Positions 8,753 through 17,901 of a stretch of 64,000 nucleotides of DNA are shown piece by piece. The stretch's first letter is position 1. Each line of letters starts with the position of its first letter. Below the pieces are notes generated by a model, which saw only the letters and a list, made by a program, of their open reading frames with translations, ran no database searches and had not been told where the DNA came from. The position numbers were made by a program, and so were the translations under genes. Origin of the DNA: Dyadobacter sp. 50-39 (GTDB taxonomy: Bacteria > Bacteroidota > Bacteroidia > Cytophagales > Spirosomataceae); the NCBI GenBank assembly GCA_001898145.1, contig MKSR01000012.1, positions 124,001 to 188,000 on the forward strand. Reading direction: 5' to 3'.

Positions 8753-9667
8753 ATGCTGTTTTTTCTGCTAGCGGTTGTATTCACGGTCATGCTCTACCTG
8801 ATCATGCGCGCTTATCCGCGCTATCAAGTGGATTCTTTCCATGCGGTGGTGTTTAACTATTATTCCTGTGTAGCCACCGGCCTGATACTGACGCCGGATC
8901 TGCGTGTGTTTACACAGGTCCAGTGGAATCCGGAAGGGACCCTTCTCACCATGGCACTCGGGGCGATGTTTGTCGTTGCATTCATGCTCATCGGGCTTAC
9001 TGCACAAAAAGTAAGTGTCTCGGCCACGTCGCTCGCAGGAAATATGTCGCTGGTAATTCCGGTGCTTTTCGGGTTGTTTGTTTTCAGGAATAACAACAAG
9101 GATTTCACCGCGCTGAATTACCTCGGGCTGATGCTTGCACTCGTGGCGCTCGCATTAGGCGCCATCCAGCGCTCGCCGAAAGCGTCCGACACGGCCGGTA
9201 CCGCACCGACGGCCTCCCAGGCATTGTGGATTTTCCCCGTGCTCACATTCTTCGCCAGCGGCACGAATAACACGCTGATCAATTTCCTATCATCCAAATA
9301 CTATCCCGCCGGGCAAATCACCGTTTTCATGATCATCGCCTGTTTTGGCGCGGTGGTGATCGGCACTTCGGTGCTCGTTTACCGGATCATCGCGCACGGG
9401 CACAGGCTGCGGATGCGGAGCGTAGCGGGAGGTTTGTTGCTGGGAATTCCCAATTTTCTGTCTCTTTATTTCCTACTGCTCGCACTGGCAGCATTCGGCA
9501 ACAGTGCCGCCTATGTATTTCCGATCTACAATATCCTGACCATGCTCGTTTCGGCGCTCGCCGCCTGGGTGCTGTACAAGGAGCGCCTCAATACCCTGAA
9601 CAAATGGGGCCTCGCGATCGCGATAGTCGCCATTGTGCTGATTTCTTACCAGGAACTGAACCTGTGA
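8753..9667 (+). CDS. DMT/EamA-family membrane transporter
   Basis: 304 residues with about ten hydrophobic helices in two repeated halves. The central linker is rich in small and polar residues (about 140-160) and separates the two EamA units. The drug/metabolite transporter superfamily moves small metabolites across the inner membrane; the substrate cannot be read from sequence. It starts 11 bases after purN and is followed 24 bases later by the next gene, so it is probably co-transcribed. The ATG at 8753 begins directly with the first helix. Confidence 0.8.
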   Translation: MLFFLLAVVFTVMLYLIMRAYPRYQVDSFHAVVFNYYSCVATGLILTPDLRVFTQVQWNPEGTLLTMALGAMFVVAFMLIGLTAQKVSVSATSLAGNMSLVIPVLFGLFVFRNNNKDFTALNYLGLMLALVALALGAIQRSPKASDTAGTAPTASQALWIFPVLTFFASGTNNTLINFLSSKYYPAGQITVFMIIACFGAVVIGTSVLVYRIIAHGHRLRMRSVAGGLLLGIPNFLSLYFLLLALAAFGNSAAYVFPIYNILTMLVSALAAWVLYKERLNTLNKWGLAIAIVAIVLISYQELNL

Positions 9668-9691
9668 TCCAGTGCGCACTGTTTACCGACT

Positions 9692-10747
9692 ATGACCGAC
9701 ACCGCCATTCTGCATATTCCCGGGCTTGACAAGCCGCTCAACAAGAAACAAAAAGAATTCAATACGCTTTCAGAGACCATCGAGGCGCTCGACCGCCAGA
9801 TCGCCGATCTGCAACAAGCCTATGACGAAATGCTTCGCCGCATGCCTTCGGACCTGGATCCGCTCGTGCGCGAATACCAGGGCTGCCGCGCGGACATTGT
9901 CAACCTTTGGGACCGCGCCTACGAAGCCGAGCACTTCCGGAAAGCTTATCAAACTAAGCTGGCATTTCTGATCACTGAAAACGCCTACGATCTGGTTAAA
10001 AATCATGGGCTCAACGAGCTGAAAGCCATATTCAATAAATACAGCCCTGTGAATATCGACGTGCTGCTGGAAGAAGAGCGCATTCGCGACAGCACACGCA
10101 TTAAAGATCCAGCATTCCTGCTCGAAAGCGTCTATGAGCCGGAGCCCGAGGTTTCGTTCCATGAACTTTCGGAAGAAGAACAGCAGCGCATTAAGGCGGA
10201 ACGACGGGAGCAGCGCGTGGACCAGCGCACCCGTGAAGCCCAGCAATTGAAAACCACCAAGTCGGTACGAAGCGTGTATATGGAGCTCGTCAAGACCTTC
10301 CACCCGGACCGGGAGACCGATGAAGCCGAAAAACAGCGCAAAACCGAGACCATGCAGCGCATTACCACAGCCTACCAGGCCAATAACCTGCTGGACCTCC
10401 TGAAACTTCAGATGGAGCTCGAACAGATCGACCGAACAGGCCTCGAAAACCTCAACAAGAACCAGCTGAGCTACTACAATAAAATCCTGAGACAGCAGGT
10501 GGAGGAGCTGGACCTGCAAAAGGTTTCCATTCAGCAGAAGATTTCAGCTATCTGCGGCCTTCCCTATCAGCATGCGAATTCGCAGGTGACGGTGATAGCA
10601 AAATTCAACACGAATATCAATGAACTGAAAGCTGAGATCAAAAATATCAGAAAAGTCTACAAGCATTGGCTTGTCCCTTCACAGCTCAAAGCCTACCTTA
10701 AACCGTTCCAGATCCCGGATCAACCGGAAGAAGACGGCGAAGATTGA
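9692..10747 (+). CDS. Coiled-coil protein with an internal J domain
   Basis: 351 residues, soluble and highly charged. Long coiled-coil-like helices (about 15-60 and 155-190) precede a J-domain-like segment (about 190-240) with the HPD tripeptide at 204-206 in ELVKTFHPDRETDE, followed by another helical stretch that contains ITTAYQANNL. J domains stimulate the ATPase of DnaK. There is no Gly/Phe region, zinc finger or DnaJ C-terminal domain, so this is a type III J protein, probably delivering a specific client. It is the third gene of the purN run. The client is unknown. Confidence 0.7.
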   Translation: MTDTAILHIPGLDKPLNKKQKEFNTLSETIEALDRQIADLQQAYDEMLRRMPSDLDPLVREYQGCRADIVNLWDRAYEAEHFRKAYQTKLAFLITENAYDLVKNHGLNELKAIFNKYSPVNIDVLLEEERIRDSTRIKDPAFLLESVYEPEPEVSFHELSEEEQQRIKAERREQRVDQRTREAQQLKTTKSVRSVYMELVKTFHPDRETDEAEKQRKTETMQRITTAYQANNLLDLLKLQMELEQIDRTGLENLNKNQLSYYNKILRQQVEELDLQKVSIQQKISAICGLPYQHANSQVTVIAKFNTNINELKAEIKNIRKVYKHWLVPSQLKAYLKPFQIPDQPEEDGED

Positions 10748-10950
10748 CGCCAAACGGGTGATTCATGCGGGAAACGTATACAATGCGTAGACGTTTTTCC
10801 ACGATATTCACCATGAATTCAAATGTAATTTTATAAATATCGCAGTACTTGGGGCTAGTGCTAAGCTGGTTAAGCAAAATCGCCTGCTATGCGCACTGTT
10901 GGCATATAATTTATGATTGCTAACGACAACGCACCCAAACTCATATTTCA

Positions 10951-11592
10951 ATGAAAAATTGCATTATTCTTCTGCTCGCTATCGCACTATGTAGCTCGCA
11001 GGCACAAGCTCAGGAAAACGTTTCCATAGGTCCGCTGGTAGGATTGTCGATTGCGAATTTCCGTGGTGATGTTTCCAATACCGACTGGAAACCCGGATTG
11101 ACCATTGGCGGTTTTTACAATTACAGCTCGGAATCAGGCTTTGGTTTCAGTGGTCAGCTGCTCTTCACACAGCTTGGCGCACAGACCAACAACAAAACCG
11201 ACGAAATTAACCTGAACTACATCCAGGCTCCATTGCTCGCCACCTTCTTCTTCGGACGCTATGGAGACCGCCTTCGCCCCAAAATTTTCCTCGGCCCCAA
11301 CCTTAATTTCCTGGTTGGCGCAAGGGACAAAAATGGCAACAACATCAACGGCGATTCCAACAACCGCATTTATGCCCCGTTTGATTTGGGCTTAACATTT
11401 GGTGCAGGATTGAATTACCGTTTGCAGGAAAAGATCTGGCTGAACTTTGATGCCCGCTACGGTGTCGGACTACTCGACGTCACCAGGCTCGACAATGCCA
11501 AGGTCAGAAACAACAACTGGGGTATTAATGTAGGCCTTAGCTTCCCGCTCGGAACCTACAATAAGAATACCGGAAGACTACGTACGCGCTGA
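10951..11592 (+). CDS. Small outer-membrane beta-barrel protein, PorT-like
   Basis: 213 residues with a signal peptide (residues 1-20, cleavage after AQAQ). The mature chain has alternating amphipathic strands, Gly-rich turns and aromatic girdles, as in the eight-strand OMP_b-brl/PorT-type barrels of Bacteroidota. It contains GPLVGLSIANFRGD near the N terminus and ends with a strand NNWGINVGLSFPLG plus a basic tail. No function is assigned to most members of this class. A 203-base gap precedes it and a strong terminator follows, so it is probably transcribed alone. Confidence 0.7.
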   Translation: MKNCIILLLAIALCSSQAQAQENVSIGPLVGLSIANFRGDVSNTDWKPGLTIGGFYNYSSESGFGFSGQLLFTQLGAQTNNKTDEINLNYIQAPLLATFFFGRYGDRLRPKIFLGPNLNFLVGARDKNGNNINGDSNNRIYAPFDLGLTFGAGLNYRLQEKIWLNFDARYGVGLLDVTRLDNAKVRNNNWGINVGLSFPLGTYNKNTGRLRTR

Positions 11593-11611
11593 CACACTAT
11601 AATTCGTGAGT

Positions 11612-11649
11612 AGAAGGGCATCCAGTTTTGAGTGCCCTTCTTTATTTTT
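11612..11649 (+). terminator. Terminator of the barrel gene, overlapping the next promoter
   Basis: A 9-bp perfect stem (11612-11620 with 11633-11641, arm AGAAGGGCA) with a 12-base loop is followed by TTATTTTT. The T tract is the same sequence as the TATTTTTG box at 11643-11650. Confidence 0.85.
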
Positions 11650-11650
11650 G
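11643..11650 (+). promoter_or_regulatory. Possible -7 box (TATTTTTG) inside the terminator T tract
   Basis: It matches TAnnTTTG, 30 bases before the ATG at 11680. No -33 TTG at proper spacing was found, so this could be just the T tract. Confidence 0.4.
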
Positions 11651-11679
11651 CAACCGGATGAGGTTAATGCACACGGCCT

Positions 11680-13077
11680 ATGCTTCACAAGGATTTGTTG
11701 AAAATTACGAAATGGGGCCTGGGAACAGCTGTGCTGCTCTGGCTGGTCGGCTGGCTGATGCTTATTCCCGAGGATTTATCCGCCCAAATAGCCGCCATTT
11801 CCGCCGAAATGGTAAAAACCGGCCGACAGCCGGAAGAAACAGGGATAGCGACGCCTATCATCTCGTTGTCGGTCAGCGCAATGCGACTTTTCGGGATTAA
11901 CCAGCTATCGCTACACCTTCCCGGCTTCCTCGCCCTTATTTTCTCGCTTTTCTGCACTTATCGCCTGACGAGGATACACGCGGGAAAAGAGCCGGCAGTG
12001 CTCGCCGTGCTAATCCTCGCTACTTCGCAAGCCACTTTCCTCGTAAATAATGAATTGGGCGATTCCAGCTACCTGGCAGCCTGCTTTATTTTTGCATTAT
12101 GGCAGATCAATGCTTACATCGAGCATAAAAATATCCTCAGCCTGCTGCTTTCACTCCTGGGTGTTGCAGGACTGCTGCTGGTGAAAAATACATTCCCCGA
12201 TAGCGCCAGCCAATGGCCTACGGATCCGTTGCTCACCCTTTTCGTCACTTTTTCCCCATGGACTATCTTCTTCATCCTGGGCATGATCGATCTCGTCCAA
12301 CGACTCTTTTTTCCCGATCAGGATACCATTCAGAGGCACGAACTGATCAGCCTGATGGCGATCGTTATGCCTTTTATTTTCAGCTACGTAAACCCGCTCA
12401 GAGCTACGTTTGACATCTACATGGCCTATCCGGTGGCATCGGTGGTTACCGCGCTGTACATTACCCGCCGGCTCGACGGTGCCCCCGAAACTTTCTCGGG
12501 CCTGCTCGCGTATGTGCATGCGGTAGCGGCCTACGCGGCCCTCGCGCTGCTGTTCTGCCTGGTATGGTTCACATTTCCGGCCGACAATTATTACGGACTG
12601 GTGCATTTTATGGCGCTCCTCAGTGTCCTCACCTGGCTCATTTTCTTTTCATCCGTTAAAAACAAGCTCATAGTAGGATGTGTGGTGTTTGCGATCGGGG
12701 CCAATATCGTGCTTACCACCTATTTCTATCCCAACATTTACGAATACCAGGCACCGGCCAAGCTTGGCATTGTTGCAAGGGCAAATGGCGCCGGACATGA
12801 CCGGCTCTTTAGCTATCAGGCCGGCACGCCTTACAGCCTCCGCTTTTATGCGGGCGCTCAGGTTACCGAAATCGATGATTTTGGAAAACTCGTAGGTATG
12901 AAAAACTGCCTCGTTTACACCCATCAAAATCTCCTGGGCGAGTTTAAAGCCATCCGCCCCGACCTGAAAATCCTTGGCAGCTGTGAGGAATATCCCCGTC
13001 GTATCCTCGATTTCCGTTTTCTCGATCCCAGCACCCGGGCATCCTACGTGCAGTCCAAAGTGCTGATCAGATTGTAA
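11680..13077 (+). CDS. GT-C-like (ArnT/PMT-type) multi-pass membrane protein
   Basis: 465 residues with about ten membrane helices. The first 130 residues follow the ArnT/PMT glycosyltransferase pattern: an outside loop IAAISAEMVKTG, then a second helix region with MRLFGINQLSLHLPGFLALI and AVLILATSQATFL. Active members carry an acidic pair just before this loop (WDE-type); here the aligned residues read DLS, so catalysis is doubtful. It is shorter than usual ArnT-like enzymes (about 500-550). The C-terminal 130 residues form a small soluble domain. It may be a degenerate or non-catalytic relative. The substrate is unknown. Confidence 0.55.
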   Translation: MLHKDLLKITKWGLGTAVLLWLVGWLMLIPEDLSAQIAAISAEMVKTGRQPEETGIATPIISLSVSAMRLFGINQLSLHLPGFLALIFSLFCTYRLTRIHAGKEPAVLAVLILATSQATFLVNNELGDSSYLAACFIFALWQINAYIEHKNILSLLLSLLGVAGLLLVKNTFPDSASQWPTDPLLTLFVTFSPWTIFFILGMIDLVQRLFFPDQDTIQRHELISLMAIVMPFIFSYVNPLRATFDIYMAYPVASVVTALYITRRLDGAPETFSGLLAYVHAVAAYAALALLFCLVWFTFPADNYYGLVHFMALLSVLTWLIFFSSVKNKLIVGCVVFAIGANIVLTTYFYPNIYEYQAPAKLGIVARANGAGHDRLFSYQAGTPYSLRFYAGAQVTEIDDFGKLVGMKNCLVYTHQNLLGEFKAIRPDLKILGSCEEYPRRILDFRFLDPSTRASYVQSKVLIRL

Positions 13078-13106
13078 AATAGCAATGCGTTCAGGGGGAT
13101 TAGCTG

Positions 13107-13114
13107 TACCTTTG
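13107..13114 (+). promoter_or_regulatory. Probable -7 box (TACCTTTG) for the RNA helicase
   Basis: It matches TAnnTTTG. The predicted transcript start (about 13118-13121) leaves almost no leader for the ATG at 13124, which supports translation from the ATG at 13136. Confidence 0.5.
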
Positions 13115-13135
13115 TAGTCTTTTATGAACTGCAAC

Positions 13136-14476
13136 ATGACTTTTGAAGATTTAAATCTCACCAAACCGCTTCTCAGGGCACTTTCGGAAGCGGGATATAC
13201 AACCCCTACCACCATCCAGCACAAGGTTTTCTCTGTGATGATGTCCGGCAAGGATGTGTGCGGGATTGCACAAACCGGTACCGGAAAAACTTTCGCCTAC
13301 CTGTTACCGACACTCCGGCAAATTGAATATGCGAAAGACCGCTTACCGCAACTGCTGGTGCTCGTACCTACACGCGAGTTGGTGGTGCAGGTAGTGGAAG
13401 AAGTCCGGAAACTGGCAGCCTATACCACGCTGCAGGCCGTTGGCGTGTACGGCGGCGGGAATATCAAAGTACAAATGGCGGAGCTTCATGAAGGCGCCGA
13501 CGTGGTGGTTGCCACGCCGGGAAGGCTGTATGACCTGGCATTGAATGGCTCGTTGAAAACCAAAAACATCAAAAAACTGGTGATCGACGAAGTGGATGAA
13601 ATGCTGAACCTCGGTTTTCGTCCGCAGTTGAAGAACATACTCGACATGCTGCCGCAGCGCCGTCAAAACCTGCTTTTCTCGGCTACCATTACCCAGGAAG
13701 TTGAAGCGCTGATGAAGACGTATTTCAATGATCCGGTTCGCATTGAAGCGGCCCCCGTCGGAACACCGTTGGATAACATAGAGCAGCAGGCCTATTATGT
13801 CCCTAATTTTTATAGCAAAGTAAACCTGCTGGACCTTTTGCTCGACCGGCACGAGGAAATGAACAAGGTGCTGATTTTCGTAGCTACCAAAAAGCTGGCC
13901 GACCTGCTATACGGTCAGCTGGAACTGGGTTACATGAATAAAATCGGTGTGATCCATTCGAATAAGGACCAGAACCACCGTTTCAACACGGTCAGGGCGT
14001 TCCATGCCGGCGAGTACCGTGTCCTGATCGCCACCGACATTATTGCCCGCGGGCTCGACGTCGCGGAAGTTTCGCATGTATTCAATTTCGATATTCCCGA
14101 AATCCCTGAAAACTACATTCACCGGATCGGACGTACGGGAAGGGCCGATCAGAAAGGGATTGCCATTTCATTCATTACCGAGCGCGAAAAACCATTCCAG
14201 GAGCAGATTGAGGAGTTGATGGACTATCAGATACCCATTCTGCCGCTTCCGGAAGATTTGAAAATCTCCGAAATCCTCATACCCGACGAGGAGCCGAAAG
14301 TTTTCATGAAAAACATCGAGCTGAAACGGCCGAAACGGGAAGATGTAGGCCCGGCATTTCATGAAAAGAAGGCTAAAAACCAGAAAGTTAATGTTCGCCG
14401 CGATCATGCGAAGGAGAAAATGGCCAAGTACGGGCGGCCTATCAAACGATCAGGCACGAAACCCAAGAGGTCGTAA
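13136..14476 (+). CDS. DEAD-box family ATP-dependent RNA helicase (DEVD variant)
   Basis: It unwinds RNA, probably in ribosome assembly or RNA decay. I use the second ATG (13136, 446 residues), because MTFEDLNL is the usual family start and the promoter box at 13107 leaves little room for 13124. Motifs in order: AQTGTGKT (Walker A), PTREL, TPGRL, motif II as IDEVDEML instead of DEAD, SAT in LFSATI, and HRIGRTGRADQKG (motif VI). A basic tail ends KRSGTKPKRS, as in RhlE-type helicases. The ABC exporter starts 46 bases downstream. Confidence 0.9.
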   Translation: MTFEDLNLTKPLLRALSEAGYTTPTTIQHKVFSVMMSGKDVCGIAQTGTGKTFAYLLPTLRQIEYAKDRLPQLLVLVPTRELVVQVVEEVRKLAAYTTLQAVGVYGGGNIKVQMAELHEGADVVVATPGRLYDLALNGSLKTKNIKKLVIDEVDEMLNLGFRPQLKNILDMLPQRRQNLLFSATITQEVEALMKTYFNDPVRIEAAPVGTPLDNIEQQAYYVPNFYSKVNLLDLLLDRHEEMNKVLIFVATKKLADLLYGQLELGYMNKIGVIHSNKDQNHRFNTVRAFHAGEYRVLIATDIIARGLDVAEVSHVFNFDIPEIPENYIHRIGRTGRADQKGIAISFITEREKPFQEQIEELMDYQIPILPLPEDLKISEILIPDEEPKVFMKNIELKRPKREDVGPAFHEKKAKNQKVNVRRDHAKEKMAKYGRPIKRSGTKPKRS

Positions 14477-14522
14477 GCGACGGATATTCAAATCATTTTG
14501 CCGGATTTCGTGTTGACCCTGC

Positions 14523-16313
14523 ATGAATATCTGGCAAATCTTTCAAAGACTCCGACCTTTCGTACAGCCTTACCAACGGCAAATCGCATTTGCACTATTC
14601 CTTACCTTGCTGGGGGCCGTTACGGCCCAGGTAAACCCGTGGGTCCTTCGCTACACCGTCGACACGGTACAATCAATGCTCGACAAGCATTGGGGTATCC
14701 TGCAAGGCAAGGAGCTGCTGCTTCAGATCACCGCGATACTGTTCGTCAAGGAGATAGTAAACACGTTCATTGTATTCGGGCAGCGCTATTTCGGTGAAAA
14801 GATCCGGATCAAAGTTTCCAGTGATCTTGCACAGAATGCCGTCAATCGCATTCTCACCTATAACCTCGCGTTTTTCAGCGATAACGAGAACCAGAAAGGT
14901 AAACTGCAAACCCGCATCGACCGGGGTGTGGAGAGCCTTACGAAGCTGATCCAGAATTTCTTCATCGACATTTTGCCGCTTTTCGCGAATGCGGTGGTGG
15001 CGCTAGGGATCATGTTCTCCGCCAATTTCTATGTGGGCTGCATTGCACTGGCCATTTTGCCCATCTATTTCTGGATCAGCTACAAGCAGGCAGGCGAACT
15101 GCAGGGTGTCCGCCGAAAATTGAAACGGCAGCGTGAAAATAAGAGCAACGGCCTCATCAACCTCATCGAATCGGTCATTGTGATCAAATCCTTCGTGCGC
15201 GAAAAGCTGGAAGGCGAAAAACAATATGGGCTACAAATGGAGCTGATGGATTCACAGCTCAAAACACGCAAAACCAACTTCACTTACGACGGTATCAAGA
15301 GCTTCATTGAACAAATCGGCGTGGTACTGATCATCATTCTGACCGCTTACCTCGTACTCGATCAGCAAATGTCGATCGGCGCTATCATGTTTCATATTCT
15401 CTTGTTCAACAACGTATCGGCCCCCATTCGGCAGCTTCACCGCATTTATGACGAGATGAACGACGCACTTACCTATTCGGAAGGGTTCTTTGATATCCTG
15501 GACGCGAACGATTCTGTGGAAACCAGCGGGAAAACCGTGGAAGCGCAGTTCCAGGGCCATTACCAACTCCGGAATGTGTCGTTCGCCTACCCGAACGGCA
15601 CCAAAGCATTATCGGGCATCGATATGGAGATCAAACCGGGACAAACAACCGCATTGGTGGGACTTTCGGGAGCCGGCAAAAGTACGCTGATCAACCTGCT
15701 CGTCGGCTTTTATGCACAGAATGCCGGCGAGATCATGCTCGACGGCCGTCCGCTGGAATCTTACGACCTGTCTTCCCTGCGTAACGCGATTGGAATGGTG
15801 TTGCAGAAAAACCACATTTTCAAAGGCTCCATTGCCGAGAACATCCGATATGGAAAGCCGGATGCCACCTGGGACGAGCTTGTGGAAGCGTCGGGAAGCG
15901 CTTACCTGCACGAGCAGATCATGGAACTGCCGGCCGGATACGAAACGGATGCGCAGCTGCTTTCCGGGGGCCAGCAACAGCGCATTGCCATTGCGCGGCT
16001 CTTTCTCAAAAACCCACCCATTATTTTCCTCGACGAACCTACCGCCAGCCTCGATGCCATTGCGACGGAGCAGATCAAAAACAGTCTTGACGCCATCAAG
16101 AAAAACCGCACGGTCGTCATTATCTCCCATAGCCTCGCGCAGATTCTGGACTCAGATCAGATCTATGTCATGAAAAAAGGACAGATCGTCGAGTCCGGCA
16201 AACATGAGGATTTATATGAGCAAAATGGCGTTTACAGGCAGATTTTCAATGCTTCGGCACGAAGCCTGAACCTCGACAAGATGCTTGAAACCATGAGCCG
16301 CGACCAGGATTAA
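14523..16313 (+). CDS. ABC exporter, fused permease and ATPase (MsbA-like)
   Basis: 596 residues: an N-terminal six-helix transmembrane domain (about 1-320) and a C-terminal nucleotide-binding domain (about 340-575). The ATPase has Walker A in GLSGAGKST, the signature LLSGGQQQR, Walker [13 protein letters not shown] and the switch His in ISHSLAQI. It works as a homodimer or heterodimer and exports lipids, drugs or peptides; the substrate cannot be inferred. No partner half-transporter is adjacent. The ATG at 14523 begins [18 protein letters not shown], a normal start for the family. Confidence 0.88.
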   Translation: MNIWQIFQRLRPFVQPYQRQIAFALFLTLLGAVTAQVNPWVLRYTVDTVQSMLDKHWGILQGKELLLQITAILFVKEIVNTFIVFGQRYFGEKIRIKVSSDLAQNAVNRILTYNLAFFSDNENQKGKLQTRIDRGVESLTKLIQNFFIDILPLFANAVVALGIMFSANFYVGCIALAILPIYFWISYKQAGELQGVRRKLKRQRENKSNGLINLIESVIVIKSFVREKLEGEKQYGLQMELMDSQLKTRKTNFTYDGIKSFIEQIGVVLIIILTAYLVLDQQMSIGAIMFHILLFNNVSAPIRQLHRIYDEMNDALTYSEGFFDILDANDSVETSGKTVEAQFQGHYQLRNVSFAYPNGTKALSGIDMEIKPGQTTALVGLSGAGKSTLINLLVGFYAQNAGEIMLDGRPLESYDLSSLRNAIGMVLQKNHIFKGSIAENIRYGKPDATWDELVEASGSAYLHEQIMELPAGYETDAQLLSGGQQQRIAIARLFLKNPPIIFLDEPTASLDAIATEQIKNSLDAIKKNRTVVIISHSLAQILDSDQIYVMKKGQIVESGKHEDLYEQNGVYRQIFNASARSLNLDKMLETMSRDQD

Positions 16314-16339
16314 AAAAAATAAATTTTTTTTCGGGTCCG

Positions 16340-16506
16340 TGATCTAAAGTGATCGCACCATCGTATGTGCTTACATGGTGATGAACGATCAATCCGGAAC
16401 ACCGGCGCCAAGTGCCTCAGGTGGAAGGATTTCAAGATACAATTAATTATTGTGGAGGGTAAGGTAATACATAGAGAGGGTGGCAAATGCCCCCCTCTCT
16501 TTTTTT
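16340..16506 (+). ncRNA. Candidate small structured RNA ending in a terminator
   Basis: There is no coding logic here, but a series of nested stems. Stem 1 pairs 16351-16355 (GATCG) with 16386-16390, and 16356-16361 (CACCAT) with 16375-16380. Stem 2 pairs 16391-16395 (AATCC) with 16427-16431, 16400-16403 (CACC) with 16420-16423, and 16404-16406 with 16414-16416. A small stem pairs ACAAT at 16439-16443 with 16449-16453. A terminator then closes the region at 16473-16506. The 5' end is a guess. It could be a small RNA or a structured 3' UTR of the ABC exporter. I do not recognise the family. Confidence 0.4.
16473..16506 (+). terminator. Rho-independent terminator, plus strand
   Basis: An 8-bp stem (AGAGAGGG at 16473-16480 with 16493-16500) and an 11-12-base loop are followed by six T. 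It ends the ABC-exporter transcript and/or the candidate small RNA. Confidence 0.85.
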
Positions 16507-16512
16507 GTGCAC

Positions 16513-16541
16513 AAAAAAACTCCCTGGCCAGGCCAGGGAGT
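16513..16541 (-). terminator. Rho-independent terminator of hemA, minus strand
   Basis: An 11-bp stem (ACTCCCTGGCC at 16519-16529 with 16531-16541) has almost no spacer. Seven A on the plus strand (16513-16519) give the U tract on the minus strand. It lies 28 bases after the hemA stop. Confidence 0.88.
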
Positions 16542-16568
16542 ACGATATTGGAAGAGGTCTATGTGATA

Positions 16569-17831
16569 TTAATGGCTTTCTTTCTCTTTTTCCAGATTGA
16601 ACAAGTCGTTCAGCACGTCGATCAGCGTTTCGGCTTCTCCTCTTTTACAAGCTGCTTTCAGTTGGAGCACCGGCAGTTTCAGAATTTTCTGCATCATGCT
16701 GGTGGTAATGCGTTCCACCTTTTCCAGCTCCGAGTCGGTCAGGTTTTTGGTAAACCGTCCCAATTCTTCCTTGCGGATCTGTTCCAGTGCACCTTTCAGC
16801 TTCTGGATCGTCGGTGATACGATCATCTCGCGGGACCAATCGTTGAATTCGACGACTGCCTCGCTGATAATCTCCTCCACGTGCGGGACAGAATCCAACC
16901 GGCGCTGCAATGCCTCGTCTGCTTTGGAACGGATCGAGTCAATGGTGTAGAGCATAACGCCCGGGACTTCTTCTACTTCCGGCGATACGCTGCGCGGTAC
17001 CGAGAGATCGATAAAATATTTAAACGACATACCGCGAAGGCGTACCATCATTTCCTTCGTGAAGAATGGCTCTTCGCGCTGGATGGATGATACGATAATG
17101 TCGGCATTGGAAATTTCGGACTCAATGTCAGCAAAATCCGCCACCCGGAAACCCAGCTCTGCGCCCAGCGCCTCTGCTTTGCTGCGGGTCCTGTTCACCA
17201 GCGTTACCTCCGCCTTGGTATTCTGCGCAAGGTTGCGGCAAACATCCGTTCCGATCTCGCCCAATCCTACCACGAGGATCCTCGGGTTCGGCATGAGGCC
17301 TTCGAGCAACTCTACGGCCGCATAGGAAACGGAAGCAGCGCCATCGCGGAAGAATGTCTCCTGCGCTACGCGTTTGTTGGCAAAAAATATGGTGTGAAGC
17401 AAACGGTGCAGGAACGGCCCGGCCATATTCAGGTCGGCCGACCACTGGTATGCATGTTTGATCTGATTCGGAATCTGCATATCCCCTACCACCTGCGATT
17501 GCAAGCCGGTCGCTACATGGAAAAGGTGCTGCACCGCCGCGTCGCCCTCCGAGAACTGCTCGAAGTAAGCTTTGAATGCTTCCACATCCTCAACCCCTTT
17601 TTCGATCAGTAAAAGCTTGATAATGTCTTCGTTAAGATCGTTGGCGGCAGAATAATATATTTCGGTGCGGTTGCAGGTAGAAACGGCAAGTACGTCGGAG
17701 ATATCGAAAAAATCTTTCAGACGAAGCATCATGCTCTTTGCTTCCGCCTCATTCAATGCAAGCTGTTCCCTGATAGCAAGAGGAGCATTCCGATGTGATA
17801 AACTGACTGATTTGAACTGGTTATACATCAC
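16569..17831 (-). CDS. hemA: Glutamyl-tRNA reductase
   Basis: First committed step of C5 tetrapyrrole synthesis: NADPH reduction of Glu-tRNA to glutamate-1-semialdehyde. 420 residues, normal length. The catalytic Cys53 is in STCNRTEIYY. The NADPH Rossmann motif is ILVVGLGEIGTDVCRNLA, preceded by the helix GAASVSYAAVELL. A C-terminal dimerisation helix region ends in a Glu/Lys-rich tail. No other heme genes are nearby. The start could be either of two consecutive ATGs (17831 or 17828). A -7 box lies close upstream. Confidence 0.95.
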   Translation of the reverse strand: MMYNQFKSVSLSHRNAPLAIREQLALNEAEAKSMMLRLKDFFDISDVLAVSTCNRTEIYYSAANDLNEDIIKLLLIEKGVEDVEAFKAYFEQFSEGDAAVQHLFHVATGLQSQVVGDMQIPNQIKHAYQWSADLNMAGPFLHRLLHTIFFANKRVAQETFFRDGAASVSYAAVELLEGLMPNPRILVVGLGEIGTDVCRNLAQNTKAEVTLVNRTRSKAEALGAELGFRVADFADIESEISNADIIVSSIQREEPFFTKEMMVRLRGMSFKYFIDLSVPRSVSPEVEEVPGVMLYTIDSIRSKADEALQRRLDSVPHVEEIISEAVVEFNDWSREMIVSPTIQKLKGALEQIRKEELGRFTKNLTDSELEKVERITTSMMQKILKLPVLQLKAACKRGEAETLIDVLNDLFNLEKEKESH

Positions 17832-17849
17832 TTGGTCTAATTCGATTCA

Positions 17850-17857
17850 CAAAAATA
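17850..17857 (-). promoter_or_regulatory. Probable -7 box (TATTTTTG, minus strand) for hemA
   Basis: CAAAAATA on the plus strand is TATTTTTG on the minus strand, 19 bases upstream of the hemA start. No clear -33 TTG was found at 17-23 bp. Confidence 0.45.
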
Positions 17858-17901
17858 CTGTACAAAAATCATAATATGAATGTGGAACTATGACCGTTCA
17901 C

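Noticed and set aside
16340-16506. 6S RNA, tmRNA or a riboswitch as the identity of the structured region
   Set aside because: No long single hairpin with a central bubble, no tRNA-like end and no downstream same-strand gene to control; identity left open.
16365-16817. 150-codon plus-strand frame running from the candidate RNA into hemA antisense
   Set aside because: Passes through two terminators and then antisense to hemA; no protein character.
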